DNA of 64,000 nucleotides from a virus. Of the stretch, positions 9,326 through 17,370 are shown in pieces; within the stretch, counting starts at the first letter, position 1; the number at the start of each line of letters is the position of its first letter. A program made the position numbers and the translations under genes. Below the pieces are notes generated by a model. It had not been told where the DNA came from. It searched no databases and saw nothing but the letters and a program-made list of their open reading frames with translations. The DNA lies in the IMG/VR virus record IMGVR_UViG_3300046694_000296, positions 124,001-188,000 of that record; one strand, 5' to 3'.

Positions 9326-9649
9326 ATGCGATTTCTGAACACCCTCAAGACCCTGCTGGACGATCGGCTGGTCATCATGCTGATCCCGGCGCTGTGCATC
9401 CTCGCGACCGACACGCCGGTGCTCTTCAGCCTCGGCTACGCGGTAGCGATCGTGGTTGCCATCGTCGCCGTCGCGCACTCGCTGCGCCTGCTCATCCTGC
9501 CGCACGTGCAGATGGGCGACCTCGTGCGCATGGCCGCATGTGACCCGCTGCCGGCCGCACTCGTGTTTGCCACCGTGCTCGGCTTCATGGGCCTCATCGT
9601 TCACGCGATGGTCGCCTGGATTCAGGCCGCCGCCGGCCATGTTGCCTAA
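9326..9649 (+). CDS. Putative holin
   Basis: 107 residues. ATG 9326 (MRFLNTLKTLLDD) with AAGGG at 9312-9316 is preferred over ATG 9308, which overlaps the previous gene. Three hydrophobic segments are visible: about 18-36 (VIMLIPALCILATDTPVLF), 38-58 (YAVAIVVAIVAVAHSLRLLI) and 78-100. Size, helix number and the place directly before a muralytic enzyme fit a class I holin that makes inner-membrane holes. No sequence family could be named. It overlaps the endolysin start by 11 bp. Confidence 0.6.
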   Translation: MRFLNTLKTLLDDRLVIMLIPALCILATDTPVLFSLGYAVAIVVAIVAVAHSLRLLILPHVQMGDLVRMAACDPLPAALVFATVLGFMGLIVHAMVAWIQAAAGHVA

Positions 9650-10253
9650 GCTCGCATCCCTCTATATCCCCGTGCTCGCAGCGCAGATCACCGCGCTGTG
9701 GCCCGCGATGCCCGCGCCCTCAACGCTCGCCGCACAGGTCGAGCAAGAGACTTGTGTCTCGCTCACGTCTACCCGCTGCTGGAACCCCAAGACCGAGCTC
9801 AAGACGAGCCGGGAATACGGGTTCGGCCTCGGCCAGCTCACCGTCACCCCGAAGTTCAACAACTTCGAGGCGGCGAAGGGCTGGGACAAGAGCCTCAAGG
9901 GCTGGAAGTGGGATGACCGGTTCGATCCGGCCATGCAGCTCAAGGCACTCGTCGCCTACGACCGCAACCTCTTCAACTCGATCAAGTTCGGCGCCACGCC
10001 CGAGGATCGCCTGCAGTTCACCTTCTCCGCCTACAACGGCGGGCTCGGCGGCGTCATCAACGACCGGCACGTGTGCATGGCGACCAAGGGCTGCAACCCC
10101 GACAAGTGGTTCGGCAACGTCGAGAAGACGAGCCTCAAGGCTCGCACGAAGGTGAAGGGCTACGGCCAGAGCTTCTTCGACATCAACCGCGGCTACGTGC
10201 GCTCGATCTGGTTCGACCGCCGCCAGCGCTACCTCTTCATGGACACGAAATGA
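9639..10253 (+). CDS. Endolysin, lytic transglycosylase (SLT-like) fold
   Basis: 204 residues. ATG 9639 is inside the end of the holin gene; the open frame before it is only a shadow of the holin. Residues 1-24 are mildly hydrophobic (LASLYIPVLAAQITALWP) and could act as a signal-anchor. Then comes the SLT pattern: AAQVEQET with the likely catalytic Glu, YGFGLGQLTVT, and a late SAYNGGLGGV. In SLT enzymes the Glu cleaves the MurNAc-GlcNAc bond of peptidoglycan. It sits between holin and spanins, as expected for the main lysis enzyme. Confidence 0.8.
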   Translation: MLPKLASLYIPVLAAQITALWPAMPAPSTLAAQVEQETCVSLTSTRCWNPKTELKTSREYGFGLGQLTVTPKFNNFEAAKGWDKSLKGWKWDDRFDPAMQLKALVAYDRNLFNSIKFGATPEDRLQFTFSAYNGGLGGVINDRHVCMATKGCNPDKWFGNVEKTSLKARTKVKGYGQSFFDINRGYVRSIWFDRRQRYLFMDTK

Positions 10254-10846
10254 GAAATGCAGCCATCTACGTGCTCGTCGCCGCACTGATCTTCCTCGCC
10301 GGCTTCGTCGGCGGCATTCACCAGGCACGCGTCAACGCGCTCAAGGACGAGGTGAAGGCACAGGCCATCGTCCACAAGACCGACGCCGTGCACGTTGCCC
10401 AGGCGCAGGCGAAGTCCGCTGCGATCGAGACGAAGGTCGAGCACACCGCTGTGGCCATCGACACCAACAAGGCAGCCATCAAGCAGCGCGTCACCGCCTC
10501 GGTGAAGCGTCAGGCGGCCGCTGTCAACCCCATTCCCACGGAGACACCCGATCATGAAACGCTTTCTGCTGGCCCTGGCTGTGGCTTTTATCTCGACGTT
10601 GGCACTGTGCGCCTGCTCAACGCCAGTCGTGCGGGAACCGCTCTTGATTCCGCCGGCGGCGGCGATGAAGCGCGCGACGCCGCTCCAGCCCTTTGCTTTA
10701 CCGATTTCGTCGACGCCGACCAAGACCTGACACGCCTCTACCTGGATCTGTCCGAGCGCCACGACGCGCTGGTCGATTCGGTTGAGCAGTTCCAGTCCGA
10801 GCAACGCTCCCGGCTCGGCATCAAGGAACCCGCATCGAACGATTGA
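10250..10846 (+). CDS. Rz: Rz-like inner-membrane spanin
   Basis: 198 residues starting at ATG 10250, overlapping the endolysin stop. Residues 5-22 (AIYVLVAALIFLAGFVGG) are a single N-terminal membrane anchor. A charged Ala/Lys/Glu-rich periplasmic coiled-coil follows. The second half carries another complete gene (Rz1) in the +1 frame, as in lambda. A helical end (LTRLYLDLSERHDALVDSVEQF) resembles the Rz end. The partner is the nested lipoprotein; together they fuse inner and outer membrane at lysis. Confidence 0.8.
   Translation: MRNAAIYVLVAALIFLAGFVGGIHQARVNALKDEVKAQAIVHKTDAVHVAQAQAKSAAIETKVEHTAVAIDTNKAAIKQRVTASVKRQAAAVNPIPTETPDHETLSAGPGCGFYLDVGTVRLLNASRAGTALDSAGGGDEARDAAPALCFTDFVDADQDLTRLYLDLSERHDALVDSVEQFQSEQRSRLGIKEPASND
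10554..10730 (+). CDS. Rz1: Rz1-like outer-membrane spanin lipoprotein, nested in Rz
   Basis: A 58-residue gene lying entirely within the Rz gene in another frame. It has a basic start (MKRFLLALAVAFIS), a hydrophobic core and a lipobox-like LALCAC-S ending at Cys21. Two cysteines (19 and 21) are close, and Cys21 is the more likely lipidated one. The mature part is short and proline-rich (PVVREPLLIPPAAA), as in lambda Rz1. Lambda-type nested spanins are well known, so this assignment is firm despite the small size. Confidence 0.8.
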   Translation: MKRFLLALAVAFISTLALCACSTPVVREPLLIPPAAAMKRATPLQPFALPISSTPTKT

Positions 10847-10854
10847 GCACCACT

Positions 10855-10879
10855 GGCCCGGCAACACGCTGGGCCTTTT
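10855..10879 (+). terminator. Terminator after the lysis genes
   Basis: Stem GGCCC (10855-10859) pairs with GGGCC (10871-10875), followed by TTTT. It separates the spanins from phoH. Confidence 0.65.
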
Positions 10880-10900
10880 CACTTCCGAGGAGCACTACTG

Positions 10901-11635
10901 ATGGCAAAGCAACCTACTCGACGCGCCGAAGCGCGCAACACCAAGCGGCGCGGCGACGCACCCGTCAATGAGCTGGAGATGGAGCAGCGCGTGCCGTTTC
11001 GCGCGCCGCCGCCCCTGGCTCCGAAGACGGACAGCCAGCGCCGCTACATGAATGCCATCAAGCACTTCCAGCTCGTCTTCGGCACGGGGCCGGCCGGCAC
11101 GGGCAAGACCTATATCGCGGGCGCCATCGCCGCGCAGCGCCTTGCTGACAAGGAGATCGAGAAGATCGTCATCACGCGGCCCGCCGTCGATGCTGGCGAA
11201 TCCCTCGGCTTTTTGCCGGGTGAGCTCGAGGAAAAGTATGGCGTCTACATTCAGCCGTTCCGGGACGTGCTCGACGAGCGTCTGGGCAAGAGCTTCGTGG
11301 ACTACCTGCTGCGCACGGGCCGCATCGAGGCCGCACCGCTCGCGTTCATGCGCGGGCGCACGTTCAAGGACTGCGTGGTCGTCTTGGACGAGGCGCAGAA
11401 CACGACACCCACGCAGATGAAGCTCTTCCTCACGCGTATCGGCGAGGGCTGCACGGTGATCGTCAACGGCGACCTCAAGCAGAAGGACATTCCCGGCCCG
11501 AGCGGGCTCGAGGATGCACTCAAGCGCCTGTCGTTCATCCCGAACGTGAAGGTGGTGGAGTTCAGCCGCAAGGACGTCGTGCGATCCGGCCTGGTTCAGG
11601 AGATCGTCGAAGCCTACGAGCAGCAGGCCGCGTGA
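10901..11635 (+). CDS. phoH: PhoH-like ATPase
   Basis: 244 residues, with GGAG upstream. After a basic, disordered N-terminus of about 40 residues it has FGTGPAGTGKT (Walker A, 63-70), ITRPAVDAGESLGFLPG (the PhoH signature), VVVLDEAQNTT (Walker B) and VNGDLKQKD (sensor). This order is diagnostic of the PhoH family, which includes bacterial RNA helicase/NTPase members and is common in large lytic and temperate phages. Its exact phage role is unsettled. It forms a single-gene unit bounded by terminators on both sides. Confidence 0.9.
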   Translation: MAKQPTRRAEARNTKRRGDAPVNELEMEQRVPFRAPPPLAPKTDSQRRYMNAIKHFQLVFGTGPAGTGKTYIAGAIAAQRLADKEIEKIVITRPAVDAGESLGFLPGELEEKYGVYIQPFRDVLDERLGKSFVDYLLRTGRIEAAPLAFMRGRTFKDCVVVLDEAQNTTPTQMKLFLTRIGEGCTVIVNGDLKQKDIPGPSGLEDALKRLSFIPNVKVVEFSRKDVVRSGLVQEIVEAYEQQAA

Positions 11636-11660
11636 TGGGAGGCGACGCCAGCTGAAGGAA

Positions 11661-11695
11661 GGGAGGCGGGTTTAACCCCGTCTCCCGCGCGTTTC
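11661..11695 (+). terminator. Hairpin terminator after phoH
   Basis: GGGAGGCGGG (11661-11670), loop TTTAAC, and CCCGTCTCCC (11677-11686) make a 10-bp stem with one G-T pair. A short mixed tract GCGCGTTTCTG follows. The U-run is weak. Confidence 0.55.
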
Positions 11696-11819
11696 TGAGG
11701 AACGAGGAATCACTTGGGGCTTGGAACGTGTTCCCTCTATATATAACCCTTCTTTAACTTCTTTCTATACTGTAACTAGAGACTTACTTTAAATATCAAT
11801 TAGTGAGGAACGCAGGACC

Positions 11820-12518
11820 GTGAACTTACCTCAATGCTTCGGCGACGCGCTCACCCCCGCTGACTGTGAAATGCTGGCCCTGACACGCGTCGATCCCTCG
11901 CTGCGGGCGGCCGAATCGCTGCTCTACAGCCGCAAGTGGTTCGATTTCAGGGCGCTCCACCCCGTGCAAGCCACGTATCGGTTCGCCCACGAATACGCGG
12001 AGAGCGTCAAGCGCGCATATGCCCGCCAGAAAGACATTCGCACGCTCGCGGGCGTGCAGGGTTTCGATGTCGAGAAGCTCTTCGAGAGCCGTGAACTCAG
12101 CGCGATGTGGCGGGCCCGACAGGCGTTCGACGCGATCGGCGTGCGCTATGACTTCGGCCTCGACTTCATCATGAAGCGATTCTGTGAACGCGGCTGGCGC
12201 GTCTTCCCGCGTCCGAACCAGCTGTATGCCGAAGAGGTGATCCTCGATGTGCGCGACGCGTGGCACCGGGAGTGCAAGGCCAAGACGCAACTCGCCCGGC
12301 ACGAGCGGTTCGATGCGCGCAACTACACCGGCCACCCCGACGAGAAAGCCTATCAGGCGTGGCAGGTCGATCAGGTCAAGGCCCGCGGCGGCAACCGCGC
12401 AATGCTGCTCGGACGGCTGCTGCAGGAGAACGTGCTCACCGAAGCGGTGGTGCACGCCGCCTTTGGCGAGGCAATGCTTGCCCAAGCGCGCAAATTCGTA
12501 GTTGCTGCCGATAAGTAA
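11820..12518 (+). CDS. Hypothetical protein
   Basis: 232 residues from a GTG start (MNLPQCFGDALTP), with GAGG about 11 nt upstream. It is mostly alpha-helical, rich in Arg/Ala, with no recognised motif, signal or membrane segment. Upstream is an unusual AT-rich stretch (11738-11800) with TATACT at 11765 and a degenerate half-operator (CTTACTT), probably its promoter. It precedes the replication operon, from which it is separated by an operator. No function is proposed. Confidence 0.7.
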   Translation: MNLPQCFGDALTPADCEMLALTRVDPSLRAAESLLYSRKWFDFRALHPVQATYRFAHEYAESVKRAYARQKDIRTLAGVQGFDVEKLFESRELSAMWRARQAFDAIGVRYDFGLDFIMKRFCERGWRVFPRPNQLYAEEVILDVRDAWHRECKAKTQLARHERFDARNYTGHPDEKAYQAWQVDQVKARGGNRAMLLGRLLQENVLTEAVVHAAFGEAMLAQARKFVVAADK

Positions 12519-12532
12519 TTCGTTACTATACT
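12513..12532 (+). promoter_or_regulatory. Operator-promoter of the replication operon
   Basis: AAGTAAT-TC-GTTACTA at 12513-12528, with TATACT at 12527-12532 overlapping the right arm. It drives the Hfq-like gene, helicase and primase. Confidence 0.8.
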
Positions 12533-12581
12533 GACTGACAGACGACCTAACGTCTCATTCAATTTCACCCCGGAGCATCAC

Positions 12582-13034
12582 ATGAGCCTCACCCCCGAAC
12601 AAGCCCGTGCAGAACAACTCGCCTATGGTCGCTCGACCCTGCGCGCCAATCCCGATTACCCGCGTCGTATCCAGCAGCCCGAGCGCGCAGGCTACAGCCA
12701 GCGCCCGGTTGCCCCGCGCAAGCCGAACACCGCAGGCCACGACGTCATTCTGAAGGCCATGCAAGAGGGCGGTCAGCGCGCGACGATCGTCACGCAGGGC
12801 GACGGCGTTGCGTTCGAAGGCGTCATCACGGGTCGCGACAAATACACGATCACGCTCAAGACGGCGCATCCCGACGCTGAGCGCGCAGCAGCCGGCGAAA
12901 CGGTTCGCCGCGTGTTCTACAAGTCGGCGATCGAGCAGTTCTGGGGCGAAGAAGTCCGTCGCAACATTCACGACACCGAGCGCGACGAAGAGGGCTTCCG
13001 CTCGCTGGCTGAAATGACCAAGGCGGTGAACTGA
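12582..13034 (+). CDS. Hfq-like (LSm fold) RNA-binding protein
   Basis: 150 residues, preceded by GGAG. The basic N-terminal about 48 residues look disordered. Residues 50-120 read like Hfq: GHDVILKAMQ (N-terminal helix), RATIVTQGDGVAFEGVITG followed by RDKYTITLK (Sm1 strands), then RRVFYKSAIEQF, matching the Hfq Sm2 motif YKHA with Ser in place of His. The C-terminal tail is acidic. In bacteria Hfq forms hexamers that pair small RNAs with mRNAs. A phage copy in front of the helicase and primase could act on phage or host RNA; that role is inference. The fold call rests on motif reading only. Confidence 0.65.
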   Translation: MSLTPEQARAEQLAYGRSTLRANPDYPRRIQQPERAGYSQRPVAPRKPNTAGHDVILKAMQEGGQRATIVTQGDGVAFEGVITGRDKYTITLKTAHPDAERAAAGETVRRVFYKSAIEQFWGEEVRRNIHDTERDEEGFRSLAEMTKAVN

Positions 13035-14422
13035 TGACTGCAGCCGCACCGACACTTTCTGTGGTGCCGGCGGCGAGCACGGTCGAGGAACCGCCCAAGT
13101 TCAACTTTGACGCGGAGTTCCAGGCCCGCATCGCCGCGCTGACACTGCGCGATTCGACCTTCAACTCGATGGTGGATGGGCTCGTGAAGGCCGACTACTT
13201 CGAGTCGGAGATCGAAGCCTATCTGGTGGGAGCAGCGCTGCGCTACTTCCAGAAATACAAGAAGGCGCCCGCGGGTCTGCCGATTTACGCGATGCTGATC
13301 CGCGACGACATCGACTCGAAGGTGCTGCCGAAGAACCTGGCGACCGCCGCCATCGGTCGGCTCAAGGAGCTCTTCGCCGAAGACATCTCGGATCGCGAGT
13401 TCGTGGTCGATCAGGTTGCCACCTTTGCCCGTCACCAAGCGGTGCAAGAGGCGATGTTCAAGGCGATCCCGATGCTCGACAAGGGCAACTTCGATGCGAT
13501 CTCCACGCTCATGCGTGGCGCGCTCGACGTGGGCGCAACGAGCGGCGACGACGAATACGACTACGGTGCGGAGATCGACACCCGCACGGCCACGCGCTTG
13601 CAGCGCGCCGCCGGCAAGGCACCGCCCACGGGAATCACGACCGGCTACAAGGTGATCGACGAGCTCCTGTTTCACAAGGGCTGGGGTCGCAAGGAGCTGC
13701 AGGTCATTCTCGGCGGCCCGAAAGCGGGCAAGACGACAAGCCTGATCGACTTTGGTCTGAACGCATGGGCCGCAGGCTTCAACGTGCTCTACGCCTCGTG
13801 TGAAGTCGGCAAGGACGTCATCAGCGCCCGGATGGACGCGAACGTCTCGCAGACGCTCTTCAAGGAGCTCGACAGCCACACGCACGAAGTCCGGCAGAAG
13901 GTCGCCGAGCACGTGCAGAAGTGCTTGCGCTCGGACGGCACGCGCTCGGTGTTCAAGGTCCACGAATACCCGACGGGCGGGCTGAAGCCTTCGGAGCTGC
14001 GCCGGCTGCTGGAGCGCTACAAGACCAAAGGCGTCGTGTTCGATCTGGTGATCGTCGACTACGCGGACATCATGTGCCCGGAGCGTCACACCGACAGCGC
14101 CATTGAAAACAGCAAGTCGATCTACGTGGATCTGCGCGGGATCGCCATTCGCGAGAACTGCGCGGTGCTGACGGCCACGCAAGCGAACCGGCTGGGCTCA
14201 AACGCAAACGTCATCAAGGCCGAACACGTCGCAGAAGACTTTAACAAGGTCCGTATTGCTGACCTGATGATCTCGATTAACCGCACCGACGAAGAGCGTG
14301 CAGCGGGCCGTGCCCGGTTGTTCTTTGCGGCATCGCGAAATCAGGAAGGCGAGTTCACACTCGAAATCGAGCAGGCGCTCGACCGCATGAAATTCATCAC
14401 CCGAGTCCTCGGGTTCGTTTAA
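13034..14422 (+). CDS. DnaB-like replicative DNA helicase
   Basis: 462 residues, with TGATG overlap to the Hfq-like gene. An N-terminal helical domain (about 35-165) precedes a RecA-fold ATPase: LGGPKAGKTT (Walker A, 227-235), LYASCEVGKD (motif H1a-like), FDLVIVDYADIM (Walker B) and AVLTATQANRLG (H3). These fit the DnaB/gp41 superfamily 4 hexameric helicases that unwind DNA 5' to 3' at forks. A primase follows two genes later, so both probably form the phage primosome. Confidence 0.88.
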   Translation: MTAAAPTLSVVPAASTVEEPPKFNFDAEFQARIAALTLRDSTFNSMVDGLVKADYFESEIEAYLVGAALRYFQKYKKAPAGLPIYAMLIRDDIDSKVLPKNLATAAIGRLKELFAEDISDREFVVDQVATFARHQAVQEAMFKAIPMLDKGNFDAISTLMRGALDVGATSGDDEYDYGAEIDTRTATRLQRAAGKAPPTGITTGYKVIDELLFHKGWGRKELQVILGGPKAGKTTSLIDFGLNAWAAGFNVLYASCEVGKDVISARMDANVSQTLFKELDSHTHEVRQKVAEHVQKCLRSDGTRSVFKVHEYPTGGLKPSELRRLLERYKTKGVVFDLVIVDYADIMCPERHTDSAIENSKSIYVDLRGIAIRENCAVLTATQANRLGSNANVIKAEHVAEDFNKVRIADLMISINRTDEERAAGRARLFFAASRNQEGEFTLEIEQALDRMKFITRVLGFV

Positions 14423-14432
14423 GGAGCTGGTT

Positions 14433-14774
14433 GTGAAAGAACGTCCGCTGGTCCTCATCTATTCAAACTGGAACGAGTGTCAGAAATTCCGGCGCGAGCA
14501 CGGGCTCGGCCTTCGTCCGGCCGAAATGAAGGCCGAGAACATGAGGCTCGGGCTCATGGGCCACCGTGACTTCGACTTCATGTTGGTCGACACGGCTCTC
14601 GCGCCGGAGTTGGAAGCGGAGCTCGAGCGCCGCGGGTGCACGCATGTGGTGCCGGTCACGCGCTGGCGCTACCGCATCGCCGACGCCATTGCGAACGCCG
14701 TCGAATGGGTTTTCGATCGAATGATGGCCTTCCTAGATGTGCCGCGCACCAAGCGCGTGCGGGTGATGAAGTGA
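14433..14774 (+). CDS. Hypothetical protein between helicase and primase
   Basis: 113 residues from GTG 14433, with AAGGAG at 14421-14426. It starts with an alternating hydrophobic strand (PLVLIYSNWNECQKF) and later has DFDFMLVDTAL, a Rossmann-like beta-alpha pattern without a nucleotide-binding loop. The end is basic (RTKRVRVMK). It overlaps the primase GTG start by four bases. I do not recognise the family; location suggests a replication accessory factor. Confidence 0.65.
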   Translation: MKERPLVLIYSNWNECQKFRREHGLGLRPAEMKAENMRLGLMGHRDFDFMLVDTALAPELEAELERRGCTHVVPVTRWRYRIADAIANAVEWVFDRMMAFLDVPRTKRVRVMK

Positions 14775-15868
14775 ACGACGACCTCGGCGAGCTCCTCGAG
14801 CGCGTAGACATGGCTGCATACCTCGACCGCGAGGGCGTCTCCTATCGGGAGACGCACGGACGGTCGGGGGCACAGCTCAACATTCGGGAGTGCCCGCTGT
14901 GCGGCAATAGCGACTGGAAGGTCTACGTCAATGCCGAGTCGGGCGTCGGGAACTGCTTTGCAGGCTCGCACCCCGCAGAGGAGCGGTTCTTCACCAAATA
15001 CAAGTTCATCCGCGCACACCTCGGCTCGCCGGTCGGCGGCAAGGTGGTCGATCACATTCGTGTGTTCGCGCGTGAAATGGGCTGGCGGCCCGCGCGTCGC
15101 GTCTCAGCCAAGGTCGAGAACGCACCGGGCGCATGGGAGCTTCCCGCGCACGTCACGCTGCCGCACAACGGGCAGAACATGCCGTATCTGGAGAATCGCG
15201 GGATCGACGCGGAGCTCGCCGCATATTTTCACCTCGGCTACTGTCCGAACGGGGCGAGCTTCCGATTCTTGTCTGAGCGCGGCTGGGCCACGCAGGACTG
15301 GTCGCGTCGCATCCTGATCCCGGTCTACGACCTCGATGGCAAGATCGCGACCTTCCAAGGGCGCGACGTCACGGGTCGGGCCGAAAAGAAATACCTGTTC
15401 CCGCCGGGCATCGACGGCTCGGGCGTGCACCTCTTCAATGGGCTCAACGTCCGTGACACGAAGCGTATCGTGGTGGGTGAGGGCGCATTCGACGTGGCTG
15501 CGACCAAGATCGCGCTCGATGGCGACGCCGAGCTGCGCGACGTGGTGCCGGTGGGCACGTTCGGCAAACATCTGTCCTCGGGCAGCGAGAACAGCCAGCT
15601 CGCGAAGTTCCAGACGCTCAAGGAGCGCGGTGTCGAAGAGGTGACCTTCCTCTGGGACGGCGAAGTCCAGGCGACCGACGACGCGATCAAGGCGGGCCTG
15701 ATGCTCAAGTCAGTCGGCTTTCGCGTGCGCGTCGCGATGTTGCCGCCGGGCAAGGATCCAAACGAAGTGTCTGCTGACGTGGTGCGCGCCGCCTTCTATC
15801 AGGCGAAGCTGCTCGACCGGAAGTCGGCGCTGGAGATCATGACGCTTCGTCGCAAGCTGAACGGATAA
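14771..15868 (+). CDS. DnaG-type DNA primase
   Basis: 365 residues from GTG 14771 (GTGA overlap with the previous stop). N-terminal zinc-ribbon-like region: ECPLCGNSDWK, then VGNCFAGSH. The middle has an RILIPVYDLDGKIATFQGRDV segment typical of the phage primase core. It ends in a TOPRIM-like domain: RIVVGEGAFDVAAT supplies the catalytic Glu, and VTFLWDGEVQATDDA the acidic pair. Such enzymes make RNA primers for lagging-strand synthesis. It is in one operon with the helicase. An operator-promoter overlaps its stop. Confidence 0.85.
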   Translation: MNDDLGELLERVDMAAYLDREGVSYRETHGRSGAQLNIRECPLCGNSDWKVYVNAESGVGNCFAGSHPAEERFFTKYKFIRAHLGSPVGGKVVDHIRVFAREMGWRPARRVSAKVENAPGAWELPAHVTLPHNGQNMPYLENRGIDAELAAYFHLGYCPNGASFRFLSERGWATQDWSRRILIPVYDLDGKIATFQGRDVTGRAEKKYLFPPGIDGSGVHLFNGLNVRDTKRIVVGEGAFDVAATKIALDGDAELRDVVPVGTFGKHLSSGSENSQLAKFQTLKERGVEEVTFLWDGEVQATDDAIKAGLMLKSVGFRVRVAMLPPGKDPNEVSADVVRAAFYQAKLLDRKSALEIMTLRRKLNG

Positions 15869-15886
15869 GTCACCCGTTACTATACT
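15867..15886 (+). promoter_or_regulatory. Operator-promoter after the primase
   Basis: AAGTCAC-CC-GTTACTA at 15867-15882; TATACT at 15881-15886. It drives the WGR-like gene and probably the ligase cluster. Confidence 0.8.
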
Positions 15887-15917
15887 GTTAGATAATCGTT
15901 CAATCAGGGAGGGCGCA

Positions 15918-16409
15918 ATGGCTGAGTTCAAGGTGACGCGCCGGTTTGCAGAGCATCGAGGTGGCACGAAGGCGTATCAGATTTTCGAAGTGCAGTGCGA
16001 AACGAACGTCGCCATCGTTCTCCAATACGGCAAGTTCAGCACCGGCTCGGACCCCGTGTCGATGGGTGGCTCAGTCAGCATCGAGGGCGTCTATGGGCAA
16101 CGGCAGGCGCGGGGCGTCGCCGATCGCAAGCAGACCGAGAAGATGCGACGTGGCTATGACGGATGGACCGAAGACACGTTCACGGCCGCCGACGAAGCCT
16201 CGTTCAAGGACGTGCTCAAGAAGCTGTGGGGCGACCGTAAGGCCGAGCAGGTTTTCGCTCGCGTCTCAAAGGGCATGGTGACTGCCTCGACCGACCCGCA
16301 ACCATCCGAACCCCCGCCAGAAGTCGATCCCGAAAATGATGATGAGGGCGACACGAAAGCGCCCGTAATCGAAATCGAACAATCCTCGCCCGAATGGGGC
16401 AGCTGGTAG
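15918..16409 (+). CDS. WGR-domain-like protein with C-terminal GSW tag
   Basis: 163 residues. Residues 10-85 (KAYQIFEVQCETN, LQYGKFSTGSD, TEKMRRGYDGW) follow the WGR pattern: a strand pair, a tyr-gly-lys/arg turn and a late K-x-x-x-GY. WGR domains bind nucleic acids, for example in PARPs. The rest is an acidic linker (EPPPEVDPENDDEGD), ending in SSPEWGSW. That last peptide is shared with five other proteins in the window. The next gene has its own ribosome site (AGGAGAG) after the stop, so the GSW codons are not needed for that. The WGR call is tentative. Confidence 0.5.
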   Translation: MAEFKVTRRFAEHRGGTKAYQIFEVQCETNVAIVLQYGKFSTGSDPVSMGGSVSIEGVYGQRQARGVADRKQTEKMRRGYDGWTEDTFTAADEASFKDVLKKLWGDRKAEQVFARVSKGMVTASTDPQPSEPPPEVDPENDDEGDTKAPVIEIEQSSPEWGSW

Positions 16410-16418
16410 GAGAGAGCA

Positions 16419-17057
16419 ATGACCACCGAAGTAGCGAATCCGATTTTGCCGCCGTCCGTGTCTGCCGATGCGAAGCGCAACGCCTTCTACACGAAGTGCC
16501 CGGAGCAGCAGTCGACCAAGCCGTATGCGATGTGCCAATACATCGCGGCGAATCAGAGTGACGCCTCGCTCAAGACGCTCTACGCCGATTGCATGGCGGC
16601 GATTCACCGCGGCCGCTGCGTCGCGGTCGATATGAAGGCGGAGGAGCAGCTGAAGGGCCAAGCGATCTACTTCATCGAGCGCGTGAAGGGCGCCGCAGTG
16701 GTTGCTGCGCAAACCGCCTGGACATCGCCGCTCACGCTGAAGGCGAACCGTGCGCGTCGCGAGTATGCCGCGCCGGTCGCGGCCCCGGCGCCCGCACCCA
16801 AGAAGCCCGTATTCGAGTTCGACGGCAACATCTACGCCGCCGCGCTCAACGCCGCTGTGAAGAAGGAATCGAATGCAACTAACGATCCTGCTCCGCAGCC
16901 GAAGGTGACGCCCGTCGCTGTTGCGCCGGTCGCACCGACCCCGGCCGTCAAGCCGGTAGCCGCACCGACCATTCAAGTAAACCTCACGCGCCGCGCAGGG
17001 GAGTCGCCGCTCGACTTCGCCCGGCGGCTGCGCGCATCACAGGGAGCACAGGCATGA
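16419..17057 (+). CDS. Hypothetical protein with Pro/Ala-rich linker
   Basis: 212 residues, with AGGAGAG upstream. The first 115 residues look folded and have three cysteines (KCPEQQ, AMCQYI, DCMAAI). A central Ala/Pro linker follows (AAPVAAPAPAPKKP), then FDGNIYAAALNAAVKK, a second Ala/Pro/Val linker and a short basic end (RRAGESPLDFARRLRA). It overlaps the next gene (ATGA). No family is recognised. Confidence 0.65.
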   Translation: MTTEVANPILPPSVSADAKRNAFYTKCPEQQSTKPYAMCQYIAANQSDASLKTLYADCMAAIHRGRCVAVDMKAEEQLKGQAIYFIERVKGAAVVAAQTAWTSPLTLKANRARREYAAPVAAPAPAPKKPVFEFDGNIYAAALNAAVKKESNATNDPAPQPKVTPVAVAPVAPTPAVKPVAAPTIQVNLTRRAGESPLDFARRLRASQGAQA

Positions 17058-17356
17058 CCAAGACCTACAAGCCGTTCAAGCTGCTGGAGACAGGCGAGAA
17101 GTTCATCGACCTCGACACCGGCGTGCTCTGCATGAAGATCGGCGGCATCGACAACCAAGGTAACGCGATGCACCTGTCGGCCGGCTACGACATCTTCCAT
17201 CGCACGAAGATCGGTGCAGTCGCACTGCAGCCGTTCAAGGCACACGGCCGCGATTATCCGGTCGGCGCGGTGCTCGCATTCGATGAAAAAGAAGCCGTTG
17301 AAATCCCGCCTTTCCTGGATTTCAAGGCGGTCGAACAACTTCAAACACAAGGGTAA
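17054..17356 (+). CDS. Hypothetical protein
   Basis: 100 residues, coupled to the previous gene by ATGA. It is compact, mixed alpha/beta, with one Cys and no motif that I can name (GEKFIDLDTGVLCMKIGGID; DYPVGAVLAFDEKEAVEI). It precedes the ligase in the same run of genes. Confidence 0.65.
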   Translation: MTKTYKPFKLLETGEKFIDLDTGVLCMKIGGIDNQGNAMHLSAGYDIFHRTKIGAVALQPFKAHGRDYPVGAVLAFDEKEAVEIPPFLDFKAVEQLQTQG

Positions 17357-17370
17357 GTAACACATGACTT
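17355..17370 (+). promoter_or_regulatory. Operator-like palindrome over the ligase start codon
   Basis: AAGTAAC-AC-ATGACTT, whose right arm contains the ligase ATG (17364). No -10 hexamer follows within 20 bp. It may be a roadblock-type (stoperator-like) site or a weak match. Confidence 0.5.
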
